DNA of 64,000 nucleotides from assembly GCF_034479375.1 (NCBI RefSeq), contig NZ_CP140155.1, forward strand, positions 5,122,501 to 5,186,500. The letters run 5' to 3'. A program made the position numbers and the translations under genes. Positions within the stretch are counted from its first letter, which is position 1; each line of letters starts with the position of its first letter. The notes under the pieces are model-generated. The model was not told the origin of the DNA, searched no databases, and saw only the letters and a program-made list of their open reading frames with translations. This stretch comes from Rhodopseudomonas palustris. Its GTDB lineage: Bacteria > Pseudomonadota > Alphaproteobacteria > Rhizobiales > Xanthobacteraceae. This document shows, in pieces, positions 30,308-40,077 of the stretch.

Positions 30308-30647
30308 CGGGAATGCCGATCGGCCGCGCCGGCATCCCGCCGGCACGCGCAGCCGCCGCCAGTACGACCGGAACCGCGTGACCGGACAGCCACCGAGTCC
30401 AGCTTCGGAACTCCCGACGATCAGCCCGGCGCGACGCATAGCTCGAGGGCCGGCGCATTGGCACAGGCGCTTCGCCGGGCGGCTGCGCGGCGACGGCCGA
30501 CTCCACCGGTTGCCACTCCGGCGACTGATTGATGAGCGTGTGGACGCACGGCGTCGGGCTGCGCCACATTGCTGCATCCTCCAAAGGAACGTGCTGCCCC
30601 CTTCGTCCGTTGAGTCACCACTAATCGATCCACACAGGGAGGAAAGC
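30308..30647. other. Intergenic stretch before the small secreted protein
   Basis: These 340 bases follow the chemoreceptor gene. Frames across it are Arg/Pro-rich and lack start signals. I saw no repeat or RNA gene. The end carries CAGGGAGGAAAGC, the ribosome-binding site of the next gene. Confidence 0.55.
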
Positions 30648-30926
30648 ATGCAAGCGAAGTTCGGAATCTCGGCTGTCGTCGCAGCGGCGTTGTTGACGTC
30701 GACGGCGATCGCATCGGCGCAGACCAGCAGCGGCACGACGACGTTGGACTCACCCAGCAAGGCGGGCGGCGAGTCCGCCTCGCAGGGATCCACGCCGGGC
30801 GGCGCGTCCAATGCCGGTTCGGTCACGGCGCCCCCGGAATCGTCGGCGAGCGGCGCAGCGGCCGCCGGTACGACGACGGGCTCGGGGGCCGCGGAAACCC
30901 GGTCTCCGCCGTCGCAAGGCAAGTAA
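30648..30926 (+). CDS. Small secreted low-complexity protein
   Basis: A 92-residue exported protein. The signal peptide (KFGISAVVAAALLTSTAIAS) ends at a probable AQ site, and the mature part is low-complexity, rich in Ser, Gly, Ala and Thr, with no cysteine. It has a strong GGGAGGAAAG ribosome-binding site. No family is recognised. Such proteins are common in the Bradyrhizobium group. An extracytoplasmic location is the only supported inference. Confidence 0.65.
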   Translation: MQAKFGISAVVAAALLTSTAIASAQTSSGTTTLDSPSKAGGESASQGSTPGGASNAGSVTAPPESSASGAAAAGTTTGSGAAETRSPPSQGK

Positions 30927-31143
30927 CAGTTCCATCGACCGGCAGGCGAGCGGTGACAGTGTCGCCGCTCGCTTCGCTGTGCGCAGGGCCGAACTCCGCG
31001 TGAGATCGGCAATGGGCTCGCTCTCTCGCGATACGGGTAGACCGCCACGCAGGTCGCCGAGTCCGGCGACGAAAGTCCTATGCGGCCGTTCCGCGAAGTT
31101 CCTTGACTTTCTGAGCCAACCGACTATCCCCAGCGGCGGGAAA

Positions 31144-31180
31144 CCTCTCCCCACCGAGAGGCAGCTATCTGGAAGGATAG
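31144..31180 (+). ncRNA. serC leader RNA (two hairpins, second holding the Shine-Dalgarno)
   Basis: Hairpin 1: CCTCTC (31144-31149) pairs with GAGAGG (31156-31161) around CCCACC. Hairpin 2: CTATC (31165-31169) pairs with GATAG (31176-31180), with the Shine-Dalgarno core GGAAGG partly in the TGGAAG loop. The serC start codon is three bases further on. This matches the serC motif described in alphaproteobacteria as a cis-regulatory leader of serC-serA; I recall it only in outline, so the match needs a covariance search. Confidence 0.6.
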
Positions 31181-31183
31181 ACG

Positions 31184-32356
31184 ATGACTGTTGCGAAGCC
31201 CGCATTGCGGCCCACCACGCCTAATTTCTCCTCCGGCCCCTGCGCCAAGCGCCCCGGATGGACCCCCGAAAATCTCAAGGACGCCCCGCTCGGCCGCTCG
31301 CATCGCGCGAAGGTCGGCAAGGCCAAGCTCAAGCTCGCGATCGATCTGACCCGCGAAGTGCTCGAAGTGCCGGCGGACTACAAGATCGGCATCGTGCCGG
31401 CGTCCGACACCGGCGCCGTCGAGATGGCGTTGTGGTCGCTGCTCGGCCCGCGTCCCGTCACCACCATCGCCTGGGAATCGTTCGGCGACGGCTGGGTCTC
31501 CGACGTCACCAAGGAGCTCAAGCTCAAGGACGTCACCAAGCTCAAGGCGGGCTACGGCGAAATTCCCGACCTCACCAAGGTCGATTGCAACACCGATATC
31601 GTCTTCACCTGGAACGGCACCACCTCCGGCGTCCGCGTCCCGAATGCCGACTGGATCGCCGCCGACCGTGAAGGCCTGACGATCTGCGACGCCACCTCGG
31701 CCGCGTTCGCGCAAGCCCTGGACTGGGCCAAGCTCGATGTCGTCACCTTCTCCTGGCAGAAGGCGCTCGGCGGCGAGGCCGCGCACGGCATGCTGATCCT
31801 GTCGCCGCGCGCCGTGGCGCGTCTGGAGAGCTACACGCCGGCCTGGCCGCTGCCGAAGATCTTCCGCCTCACCAAGGGCGGCAAGCTCAACGAAGGCATC
31901 TTCGAAGGTGAGACCATCAACACCCCGTCGATGCTGTGCGTCGAGGACTACATCGACGCGCTGAACTGGGCGAAGTCGGTGGGTGGATTGAAGGGCCTGA
32001 TCGGCCGCGCCGACGCCAACACCAAGGCGATCACCGACTGGCAGGCGAAGACCCCGTGGGTCGACTTCCTCGCTGCCGATCCGGCGATCCGCTCCAACAC
32101 TTCGGTCTGCCTCAAGGTCGTCGATCCCGCGATCACCGCTCTGTCGCCAGAGGCCCAGGCGGACTTCGCCAAGAAGCTGGTCGCAGTCGTCGAGAAAGAA
32201 GGCGCCGGTTACGATCTCGGCGCCTACCGTGATGCGCCCCCCGGCCTGCGCATCTGGTGCGGCGCCACGGTGGAAACCGCCGACGTCGCGACGCTGACGC
32301 AGTGGCTCGACTACGCGTTCGAGACCACCAAGGCCGGTCTGACTCAGGCGGCGTAG
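31184..32356 (+). CDS. serC: Phosphoserine aminotransferase
   Basis: A 390-residue PLP enzyme that converts 3-phosphohydroxypyruvate and glutamate to 3-phosphoserine. The Schiff-base lysine is K193 in [15 protein letters not shown]. Other features are [14 protein letters not shown], the substrate loop [14 protein letters not shown] and [13 protein letters not shown]. It is the alphaproteobacterial (SerC type 2) form, longer than the E. coli enzyme. serA, the preceding step of the pathway, follows 168 bases downstream with a repeat element between. Its leader at 31144 may control translation. Confidence 0.94.
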   Translation: MTVAKPALRPTTPNFSSGPCAKRPGWTPENLKDAPLGRSHRAKVGKAKLKLAIDLTREVLEVPADYKIGIVPASDTGAVEMALWSLLGPRPVTTIAWESFGDGWVSDVTKELKLKDVTKLKAGYGEIPDLTKVDCNTDIVFTWNGTTSGVRVPNADWIAADREGLTICDATSAAFAQALDWAKLDVVTFSWQKALGGEAAHGMLILSPRAVARLESYTPAWPLPKIFRLTKGGKLNEGIFEGETINTPSMLCVEDYIDALNWAKSVGGLKGLIGRADANTKAITDWQAKTPWVDFLAADPAIRSNTSVCLKVVDPAITALSPEAQADFAKKLVAVVEKEGAGYDLGAYRDAPPGLRIWCGATVETADVATLTQWLDYAFETTKAGLTQAA

Positions 32357-32358
32357 TT

Positions 32359-32516
32359 GGTCACCCTCCCCTGGAGGGGGAGGGTCGACGCACCGTAGGT
32401 GCGGCGGGGTGGGGTGACAGCCTCTCCCCGCCCTCGGATTCCAATTTCCATTCTCGACGCTTTCACCCCACCCCGGCGCTACGCGCCGACCCTCCCCCTC
32501 AAGGGGAGGGTAAGGA
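32359..32516. repeat. Dispersed repeat D, copy 2 (between serC and serA)
   Basis: CACCCTCCCCTGGAGGGGGA, then GTCGACGCACCGTAGGTGCG, ending CCTCCCCCTCAAGGGGAGGG. Copy 1 is at 25447. It fills almost the whole serC-serA gap and ends six bases before the AAGGAG of serA. Confidence 0.85.
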
Positions 32517-32524
32517 GAAATCCC

Positions 32525-34114
32525 ATGACCGCACCCAAAGTCCTCATCTCCGACGCGCTGTCGGAAGCCGCCGTGCAGATCTTCAAGGATCGCGGCATCG
32601 ACGTCGATTTCCAGCCGGCTCTCGGCAAGGACAAAGACAAGCTCGCCGAGATCATCGGCAATTACGACGGCCTGGCGATCCGCTCGGCCACCAAGGCGAC
32701 CGCGAAGATCCTCGAAAAGGCGACCCGGCTGAAGGTGATCGGACGCGCCGGCATCGGCGTCGACAATGTCGAGATCCCGGCCGCGACCGCCAAGGGCGTG
32801 ATCGTGATGAACACCCCGTTCGGCAATTCGATCACCACCGCCGAGCACGCCATCACCATGATGTTGGCGCTGGCCCGCGAGATCCCCGCCGCCGACGCCT
32901 CGACCCAGGCCGGCAAGTGGGAGAAGAACCGCTTCATGGGCGTCGAGATCACCGCCAAGACGCTCGGCGTGATCGGTTGCGGCAACATCGGCTCGATCGC
33001 CGCCGACCGCGCGCTCGGCCTGAAGATGAAGGTGATCGCGTTCGATCCGTTCCTGTCGCCGGAGCGCGCCAAGGACATCGGCGTCGAGAAGGTCGAGCTC
33101 GAAGAGCTGTTCAAGCGCGCCGATTTCATCACGCTGCACACCCCGCTCACCGACAAGACCAAGAACATCATCGACGCCGCCGCCATCGCCAAGATGAAGA
33201 AGGGCGTCCGCATCATCAATTGCGCCCGCGGCGGTCTGGTCGACGAGCAGGCGCTCGCCGAGGCACTGAAGTCCGGCCAGGTCGCCGGCGCCGCCTTCGA
33301 CGTGTTCTCCGAAGAGCCGGCGACCAGCAACGTGCTGTTCGGCCTGCCCAACGTGATCTGCACCCCGCATCTCGGCGCCTCGACCACCGAAGCGCAGGAG
33401 AACGTCGCGCTGCAGGTCGCCGAACAGATGAGCGACTATCTGCTCAACGGCGCGATCACCAACGCCGTCAACTTCCCGTCGATCACCGCCGAGGAAGCGC
33501 CGAAGCTGAAGCCGTTCATCGAACTGGCCGAAAAGCTCGGCTCGTTCGCCGGCCAATTGACCGAAACCGGCATCACCAAGGTCACCATCACCTACGAGGG
33601 TGAGGTCGCCGAGATGAAGATCAAGGCGCTGACCTCGGCGGTGCTGAGCGGCCTGCTGCGGCCGATGCTGGGCGACATCAACGTCGTCTCCGCGCCGGTG
33701 ATCGCCAAGGAGCGCGGCATGGTGGTGGACGAAGTCGTCCGCGCCGCCGAGAGCGACTATGAGAGCCTGATCACCCTGACCGTCACCACCGAACAGCAGG
33801 AGCGCTCGGTGTCCGGCACCGTCTATGCCGACGGCAAGCCGCGGCTGGTCGACATCAAGGGCATCCGGGTCGACGCCGAGTTCGGCAAGTCGATGATCTA
33901 CGTCACCAACGAGGACAAGCCGGGCTTCATCGGCAAGTTCGCGAGCCTCTTGGGCGACGCCAAGATCAACATCGCCACCTTCAACCTCGGCCGCCACAGC
34001 CAGGGCGGCGACGCCATCGCGCTGGTCGAGATCGACGGACCGGCCCCGGCCGACGTCATCGCCAAGGTGCAGGCGCTGCCGCAGGTGAAGCAGGCGAAGG
34101 CGCTGGCGTTCTGA
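32525..34114 (+). CDS. serA: D-3-phosphoglycerate dehydrogenase
   Basis: A 529-residue NAD-dependent enzyme that makes the first committed step of serine synthesis. The nucleotide-binding GVIGCGNIGS is at 148-157. Catalytic residues are R235 in INCARGGLVDE, E264 in FDVFSEEP and H282 in CTPHLGAS. The C-terminal ACT domain (about 455-529) starts MIYVTNEDKPGFIGKFASLL, where serine may bind. An intervening ASB domain makes this the long (type I) form. The ATG at 32525 has AAGGAG just upstream. serC precedes it. Confidence 0.95.
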   Translation: MTAPKVLISDALSEAAVQIFKDRGIDVDFQPALGKDKDKLAEIIGNYDGLAIRSATKATAKILEKATRLKVIGRAGIGVDNVEIPAATAKGVIVMNTPFGNSITTAEHAITMMLALAREIPAADASTQAGKWEKNRFMGVEITAKTLGVIGCGNIGSIAADRALGLKMKVIAFDPFLSPERAKDIGVEKVELEELFKRADFITLHTPLTDKTKNIIDAAAIAKMKKGVRIINCARGGLVDEQALAEALKSGQVAGAAFDVFSEEPATSNVLFGLPNVICTPHLGASTTEAQENVALQVAEQMSDYLLNGAITNAVNFPSITAEEAPKLKPFIELAEKLGSFAGQLTETGITKVTITYEGEVAEMKIKALTSAVLSGLLRPMLGDINVVSAPVIAKERGMVVDEVVRAAESDYESLITLTVTTEQQERSVSGTVYADGKPRLVDIKGIRVDAEFGKSMIYVTNEDKPGFIGKFASLLGDAKINIATFNLGRHSQGGDAIALVEIDGPAPADVIAKVQALPQVKQAKALAF

Positions 34115-34147
34115 GACTTCCGCCGCATCGATCGGCGAGACACGACG

Positions 34148-34176
34148 AAATCCCTCCCTCGCGGGAGGGATTTTCC
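34148..34176 (+). terminator. Rho-independent terminator after serA
   Basis: AAATCCCTCCC (34148-34158), TCGC loop, GGGAGGGATTT (34163-34173), followed by further Ts and CCGTTT. Eleven-pair stem with a T-run. Confidence 0.9.
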
Positions 34177-34302
34177 GTTTGGGACTGTGTGGTGGAAGCC
34201 ACAAACTGTCCAAAGTAACACTATTAAAAGTATCTGCTGCTACCGTCCGACAACCTGAGCCGCGCGCCCGCGCGGTGAAATTTGGTGTGTGGAGACGGTT
34301 CG

Positions 34303-35988
34303 GTGAAACTCAGCAACCTTCGTATTACGCCCAAGATCGGCATTCTGGTGGGTGTCGCTCTGCTCGGCCTGTGCGCGGCCGGTGCCTATGCCGGCGTGAT
34401 GATGCGCAAGGAATTGCTCGACGCGCGGATCGAACAGGCGAAGTCGATCGCCGAATCGGCGCGCAGCATGGCGATCGGGCTGCAGAAGCAGATCGACGCC
34501 GGCGAACTCACCCGCGATGCCGCGCTCGCCGAATTCACCCGCCGGGCCAACACCCTCACCTACGACAACGGCAACGGCTATCTGTTCGCCTACACCAATG
34601 AAGGTGTGACTCTGGCGTCGCCGGACAAGAAGGCGCTCGGCACCAATCGCATCGGGACGCCGACCGGTGACCGCTATCTGGTTCGCGAACTGCGCGACGG
34701 CGTGCTGGCGAAGGGCCACGTGCTGCTCAACTACGAATTCCGCAAGCCGGGCTCCGAGGAGCTGATCCGCAAGATGTCCTATGCGGTCGAGATCCCCGGC
34801 TGGAACGCCTTCGTCGGCACCGGTGCCTATGTCGACGACATCGACGCCAAGGTGAAGCCGGTGGTGTGGATGCTCGGGCTCGGCATCCTGTGCATCGGCG
34901 CGGTCTCGTCGCTGATCGCCTGGCTGATCGGCCGCAGCATCACCAAACCGCTCGGCGAACTCGGTGCGCGGATGAAGTCGCTCGCCTCCGGCGAACTCGA
35001 AGCGCCGATCCCCGGGATCGCGCGCGGCGACGAGGTCGGCGAGATGGCGAACACCGTTCAGGTGTTCAAGGACAATGCGCTGCGGATTCGCGGGCTCGAA
35101 CAGCAGGAGGCCGAAGTCAAGCAGCGCGCCGCTGCCGAGCGCGCGACGCTGATGCAGCAGATCGCCGACGACTTCGAGCGCAGCGTCAATGGCGTGGTGC
35201 GCAGCGTGGCGGGAGCGACCGCCGAGTTGCAGACGACGGCGCAGTCGATGACCACGACGGCGTCGGACGCCAGCTCGCGCGCCGCCGCGGTCGGCTCCGC
35301 ATCGGATACGGCGTCGAGCATGGTCGGCACCGTCGCGTCCGCCTCCGAAGAGCTGTCGGCGTCGGTGGCCGAAATCTCTCGTCAGGTGCAGCAGTCGCGC
35401 GAGATCGCCAGCAAGGCGGTCGGCGACGCCGAGCGCACCAACGAGACCGTCAAGCTGCTGTCGATCGGCGCCGAGAAGATCGGCGAGGTGGTGCAACTGA
35501 TTCACTCGATCGCCTCGCAGACCAACCTCTTGGCGCTCAACGCCACCATCGAGGCGGCGCGCGCCGGCGAATCCGGCCGCGGCTTCGCGGTGGTCGCTTC
35601 CGAGGTGAAGGCGCTGGCGAGCCAGACCGCGAAGGCGACCGAGGAGATTTCGTCCCAGGTCTCCGCGATGCAGTCCTCGACCGCGACCGCGGTGGAGTCG
35701 ATCAATCACATCACCTCGACGATCGGCGAGATGAACAACATCACCATGGCGATCTCCTCCGCCGTGGAGCAGCAGGGCTCGGCGACGCGCGAGATCGCCC
35801 GCAACATCCAGTCGGTCGCGGCCGGGTCGAGCGAGATCAGCGATCACATCGGCGGCGTCAACGCTGCGGCCTCGGCCACCGGAAGGGCCGCCGCGCAGGT
35901 GCTGTCTCACGCCCGCGGCCTCGACGGCCAGTCCGGCGCGCTGCAATCGGCGGTCGACGACTTCCTGGGCAAGGTCCGCGCGGCGTAG
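34303..35988 (+). CDS. sCache-type chemoreceptor, tandem copy 1
   Basis: A 561-residue methyl-accepting protein. Helix 1 ([20 protein letters not shown]) is followed by a periplasmic sCache_2 domain (about 35-185; [12 protein letters not shown] and [11 protein letters not shown]), helix 2 ([19 protein letters not shown]), HAMP, and the signalling domain with [20 protein letters not shown]. sCache_2 domains often bind small carboxylates; the ligand is unknown. The start is a GTG at 34303 after GGAGACGG. It is a near neighbour duplicate of the gene at 36190, with the same length and very similar signalling parts. Confidence 0.92.
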   Translation: MKLSNLRITPKIGILVGVALLGLCAAGAYAGVMMRKELLDARIEQAKSIAESARSMAIGLQKQIDAGELTRDAALAEFTRRANTLTYDNGNGYLFAYTNEGVTLASPDKKALGTNRIGTPTGDRYLVRELRDGVLAKGHVLLNYEFRKPGSEELIRKMSYAVEIPGWNAFVGTGAYVDDIDAKVKPVVWMLGLGILCIGAVSSLIAWLIGRSITKPLGELGARMKSLASGELEAPIPGIARGDEVGEMANTVQVFKDNALRIRGLEQQEAEVKQRAAAERATLMQQIADDFERSVNGVVRSVAGATAELQTTAQSMTTTASDASSRAAAVGSASDTASSMVGTVASASEELSASVAEISRQVQQSREIASKAVGDAERTNETVKLLSIGAEKIGEVVQLIHSIASQTNLLALNATIEAARAGESGRGFAVVASEVKALASQTAKATEEISSQVSAMQSSTATAVESINHITSTIGEMNNITMAISSAVEQQGSATREIARNIQSVAAGSSEISDHIGGVNAAASATGRAAAQVLSHARGLDGQSGALQSAVDDFLGKVRAA

Positions 35989-36189
35989 TCCGCCGACCCA
36001 AGCCATCCCACGCTCCGGGCCGAAAGCCATCCGCCCGGAGCGCCGTCACCGTCGATCCCGACAATTCCGGAGAGGACATGTCGGACGAGTGCTCGGTATT
36101 TCTACGCGGTTCCATTTAAACGAGTTGGATACCTGACATCGATACGCATGGGATGACGGCGCGATCCGCGCCGTCTACGGAGTCATCCT

Positions 36190-37875
36190 GTGCAATTGAG
36201 CAATCTTCGCATCACGCCAAAGCTGGGCATTCTCGTCGCTGTCGCGATGCTCGGGCTGCTCGCCGCCGGTGCCTTCGCGGCCTCCATTCTTCAGCGCGAG
36301 ATGCAGAACGACCGGTTCGAGCAGACCAAGGCCCTGGTCGAGACCGCGCTCAACATGGCGATCGGGCTGCAGAAGCAGGTCGAGGCCGGCAAGATGACGA
36401 AGGATCAGGCGATCGCCGAATTCCAGCAGCGCGCCCAGGCGATGACCTATGACGGCGCCAATGGTTACTTCTTCGCCTACAAGATGGACGGCACCACGAT
36501 GCTGATGGCCGATCCCAAGATGATCGGCACCAACCGGCTCGACATCGAGACCTCCGGCCGCAAGATCGTCCGCGAACTGCGCGACGGCGTCGCCGCCAAG
36601 GGCAACGTCACGCTGGTCTACGAATTCAAGAAGCCGGGCGGCGACGAACTGCTCAGCAAAGTGTCGTATGCGGCCGCCATTCCCGGCTGGGACATGTTCG
36701 TCGGCACCGGCGTCTATCTCCAGGACATCAACGCCAAGCTGAGACCGATCATGATGTGGCTCGGCGCCGCCATTCTCGGCATCGGCGCGATCGCGTCTCT
36801 GGTCGCCTGGTTGATCAGCCGCAGCATCACCAGACCGCTCGGCGCACTCGGCGCGCGCATGCAATCGCTCGCCGAAGGCCGGCTCGAGGCGCCGATCCCC
36901 GGCGTCGAGCGTGGCGACGAGGTCGGCGAGATGGCCAAGACGGTGCAGGTGTTTCAGGACAACGCCATCCGCATCCGCGGCCTCGAACAGCAGGAACAGG
37001 AAGCGCAACAGCGCGCCGCCGCCGAGCGACGGACGCTGATGGAGAACATCGCTGACGATTTCGAACGCAGCGTCAACGGCGTGGTGCGCAGCGTCGCCGA
37101 CGCGACCAAGGAAATGCAGGCGACGGCACGATCGATGACGACGACGGCATCCGATGCGAGTTCGCGCGCCGGGGCTGTCGGTGCCGCGTCGGACGCTTCC
37201 GCCGGGATGGTCGGCACCGTCGCCTCGGCGTCCGAACAGCTCTCCGCATCGGTGCACGAGATTTCCCGGCAGGTGCAGCAGTCGCGCGAGATCGCCGGCA
37301 AGGCGGTCAGCGACGCCGAGCACACCAACGAGACGGTGATGCAGCTCTCGGTCAGCGCCGAGAAGATCGGCGAAGTCGTGCAGCTGATCCATTCGATCGC
37401 GTCGCAGACCAATCTGCTGGCGCTCAACGCCACCATCGAGGCGGCGCGCGCCGGCGAATCCGGCCGGGGCTTCGCCGTCGTGGCGTCCGAAGTGAAGGCG
37501 CTGGCGAGCCAGACCGCGAAGGCCACCGAGGAGATTTCGGCGCAGGTGTCGGCGATGCAGTCGTCGACCGCCAACGCGGTGCAGTCGATCAGCGGCATCA
37601 CCTCCACCATCGGTCAGATGAGCGAGATCACCATGGCGATCTCGAGCGCCGTCGAGCAGCAGGGTGCGGCGACGCGCGACATCGCCCGCAACATCCAGTC
37701 GGTCGCGGCGGGGTCGAGCGAGATCAGCGGTCATATCAGCGGCGTCAGCGACGCGGCATCCGCGACCGGCGAAGCCGCGTCGCAGGTGCTCGCCCATGCG
37801 GGCGAACTGGACGACCAGTCCGATGCGCTGCAATCGGCGGTCGAAGACTTCCTGCAGAAGGTCCGCGCGGCCTGA
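36190..37875 (+). CDS. sCache-type chemoreceptor, tandem copy 2
   Basis: A 561-residue paralogue of the preceding gene, with the same layout: helix 1 (ITPKLGILVAVAMLGLLAAG), sCache_2 ([27 protein letters not shown]), helix 2 (MMWLGAAILGIGAIASLVAW), HAMP, and the signalling hairpin [20 protein letters not shown]. The sensor domains differ more than the signalling domains, as expected if the copies now read different ligands. It starts at a GTG. Both end FLxKVRAA with no CheR-docking pentapeptide. Confidence 0.92.
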   Translation: MQLSNLRITPKLGILVAVAMLGLLAAGAFAASILQREMQNDRFEQTKALVETALNMAIGLQKQVEAGKMTKDQAIAEFQQRAQAMTYDGANGYFFAYKMDGTTMLMADPKMIGTNRLDIETSGRKIVRELRDGVAAKGNVTLVYEFKKPGGDELLSKVSYAAAIPGWDMFVGTGVYLQDINAKLRPIMMWLGAAILGIGAIASLVAWLISRSITRPLGALGARMQSLAEGRLEAPIPGVERGDEVGEMAKTVQVFQDNAIRIRGLEQQEQEAQQRAAAERRTLMENIADDFERSVNGVVRSVADATKEMQATARSMTTTASDASSRAGAVGAASDASAGMVGTVASASEQLSASVHEISRQVQQSREIAGKAVSDAEHTNETVMQLSVSAEKIGEVVQLIHSIASQTNLLALNATIEAARAGESGRGFAVVASEVKALASQTAKATEEISAQVSAMQSSTANAVQSISGITSTIGQMSEITMAISSAVEQQGAATRDIARNIQSVAAGSSEISGHISGVSDAASATGEAASQVLAHAGELDDQSDALQSAVEDFLQKVRAA

Positions 37876-38048
37876 GCCGAGGCGTCGTCGCGCACGCCCC
37901 GCGGCCCGTCGTTTCGAAACAGGGTGCCGTCCGGCTGCGGCGCGCGTCGTTCGGACGCGCTCACGCTCCGTCTTGAACCTCCGGCTCTCGCTGCGCGACT
38001 ACCTTCTGCTGGGGCGTGCGTCCGCGAGGCGAAACGAGAAGCGACTGT

Positions 38049-38387
38049 ATGCCCATCTTGTTGCAAGGCACCGTCGCCTTCGAACCCGAGTTCGTCGGCA
38101 ATCTGACCCTCTTGACCCGGACGCTGATCGCGCGCGGGCTCGATCCTGATTGTTTTGTGATCGCCAAGGATATCACGCGCGCACCGACGCTGCCGTTCGT
38201 CGGCCCGGTCGCCTACGACTACGCGGTGGACACGGGCGAGACCCGGTTCGTCGTGACCGAAGCCGGCGACGCGCGCTTCCTCGAGGCGTTTCTGCGCTAC
38301 ATCGGCGATGCCGACGAGGCCGCGCCGCCGCTGGTCGAAGGCGGCGTGTTCTCGCGGCTGACGCGGTGGATGTCGCCGCAGATCTGA
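38049..38387 (+). CDS. Conserved-looking protein of unknown function
   Basis: A 112-residue soluble protein from the ATG at 38049, with GAGAAG upstream. It has a mixed alpha/beta composition (LLTRTLIARGLDPDCFVIAK, FVGPVAYDYAVDTGETRFVV) and no signal peptide, helix or cysteine pattern. I do not recognise the family. Its neighbours are a chemoreceptor and a convergent phytase-like gene, neither of which suggests a role. Confidence 0.55.
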   Translation: MPILLQGTVAFEPEFVGNLTLLTRTLIARGLDPDCFVIAKDITRAPTLPFVGPVAYDYAVDTGETRFVVTEAGDARFLEAFLRYIGDADEAAPPLVEGGVFSRLTRWMSPQI

Positions 38388-38540
38388 ACGTCGCAGATAT
38401 TGTCGCCGTGGGAACGACGCGGCAATGAAGCTCTCTTCTCGCAAGAGAGGGGGCCTTTCGACGGACCTGTCCGGCGAAAGGCGGGGGAGGGGTTGCGTCC
38501 CAGGAGTCGCAACCCCTCGCCCGACGTCGTTGGTCGCGTG

Positions 38541-39899
38541 TTACTTCGCCTTCAGGAAATCGGCGACTTCGAGCAGCACGAATTCGTTGTCGTCGGCCTT
38601 GTTGGGATCGCGGCTCGACGAGAACGGCAGGTTGTTGTCGTTGCCGACGATGATGTGGCGGTCGTCGACCTTGTCGACGTTCTCGATGGTGAAGAACGGG
38701 AACGCCAGCGCGCCGTCGGTCAGCGGCTTCTTCGCCTTCTTGTCCGGATCGCGGATCTTCAGCAGGTCGATATAGCCGACCTTGCGCACCGGCATGCCGG
38801 CGCTGGCGTCGGTCAGCTCGATCTTCACGATCCGCTTGAATTTCGGCAGGTCCGGGAAGCAGTCGGTGCCGCGGGTGCCGGCGGCGCAGGCCTTGTCGGG
38901 CGTGCCTTCGCCGTCGTCGCGCTCGATGATCAGGCCGTGGGTGGCGTCGATCATGTTGAAGTCGCCGATGGCGTGGCCGTTCTGCTCGAAGACGTATTTC
39001 CAGGAGCGGCCGGTGAACTTCTTCTGCGCGACGTCGAATTCGAGAATCCGCGCGGCTTCCTTGCCGTCGACCTTCTCCCAGTCCTTCTTCTCGGCGTCCC
39101 ACAGCGGGCCTTCGAGCAGGCCGTAGAGATATTTGCCGTCCTTCGACGCGGCGAAGCCCTCGTAGCCCTTGGAGCGCTTCAGGTTGACGGCGGCGTTGTA
39201 GCTGGCGCCGGGCGCGCCGGGCGACTGCACCGACCAATGATCGGGCGACTTCACCGGCTTGCCGTCGGCGGTGGTCTCGTGGACGCCGAGCACCTTGCCG
39301 GTCATGTCGGTTTCGATCAGGTAGGGGCCGAATTCCTCGCCGATCCAGATGCGGTCGCCGATGATCTGGAAGCCTTCGGTGTCGAGATCGGCGCCGGTCA
39401 GATAGCGCTTGTCGGTGTTCTCGTGAACGATGCGGAACGGCACCTTCTTGTCGGGGTCGTGCAGGAACACGGTGGCGACGCGGTCGACCTTGTTGCCGGC
39501 CCAGTCCATCTTGAGGTGGCTGAGAAACAGCATGGCGTCGGCCGAATTGTAGCGCGAGCCGAAGCCGTTGTCGGTCAGCACCCAGAAGCTGCCATCGGGC
39601 ATGGTCTTGATGCCGGAATGGCCCTGCAGCGGCTGGCCCTTGAACGGCAGCGACACGCCGGTCGGGCGCTCCTTGGATTTGCCCATCACGGTGCCGACGG
39701 CGTCGACCCGCTTGCCGGTGGTGTACTTGCCGGCGTTCTTGAGATCGGTGGGCGCATCCGCCGGCGCGTCGATGAAGGATTCCGCCGGCAGCACGGCGTG
39801 GCCGGCGAGGGTCGCCGGGAATTCGCCTTCGGATTGCGCCAGCGCGGCAGACGACGCCAGCGCCAGAATCGCCACGGAACCAAGCAGCAGTTTTCGCAT
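38541..39899 (-). CDS. Exported phytase-like esterase (PF13449-type propeller)
   Basis: A 452-residue periplasmic protein with a signal peptide (RKLLLGSVAILALASSAALA). The body has the beta-propeller pattern of the 'esterase-like activity of phytase' family: GVSLPFKGQPLQGHSGIKTM, WVLTDNGFGSRYNSADAML, DRIWIGEEFGPYLIE, KYLYGLLEGPLWD and RHIIVGNDNNLPF. Family members hydrolyse phosphoesters or related substrates with calcium; activity here is inferred. The ATG at 39899 is preceded by CAGGAGG. Confidence 0.85.
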   Translation of the reverse strand: MRKLLLGSVAILALASSAALAQSEGEFPATLAGHAVLPAESFIDAPADAPTDLKNAGKYTTGKRVDAVGTVMGKSKERPTGVSLPFKGQPLQGHSGIKTMPDGSFWVLTDNGFGSRYNSADAMLFLSHLKMDWAGNKVDRVATVFLHDPDKKVPFRIVHENTDKRYLTGADLDTEGFQIIGDRIWIGEEFGPYLIETDMTGKVLGVHETTADGKPVKSPDHWSVQSPGAPGASYNAAVNLKRSKGYEGFAASKDGKYLYGLLEGPLWDAEKKDWEKVDGKEAARILEFDVAQKKFTGRSWKYVFEQNGHAIGDFNMIDATHGLIIERDDGEGTPDKACAAGTRGTDCFPDLPKFKRIVKIELTDASAGMPVRKVGYIDLLKIRDPDKKAKKPLTDGALAFPFFTIENVDKVDDRHIIVGNDNNLPFSSSRDPNKADDNEFVLLEVADFLKAK

Positions 39900-40044
39900 G
39901 GGGAGCCTCCTGTGTTTGAGCCGGACTTGTGGCGGGGCCGGATCACAGGCCGCTGACGGTTCGGTGAAACCGCGGTGACGGCCGATGCGGCGCATTGCCG
40001 GCCGAGAGGGCCGCTTTGACAGCCGGGCGGACCAGGACTACAGA

Positions 40045-40059
40045 TTAGAATCATTCTAA
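40045..40059. promoter_or_regulatory. Irr-type (ICE) box before mbfA
   Basis: TTAGAATCATTCTAA is a perfect 7-1-7 palindrome ending 18 bases before the mbfA start. Its form fits the iron control element bound by Irr in Bradyrhizobium, where mbfA is a known Irr target. Its position would let Irr block transcription when iron is low. Confidence 0.75.
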
Positions 40060-40077
40060 AATTTGTAGAGACAGCAG

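Noticed and set aside
31124..34213. A 1029-residue open frame on the minus strand
   Set aside because: It is the complement of serC, repeat D and serA and shows no domain of its own.
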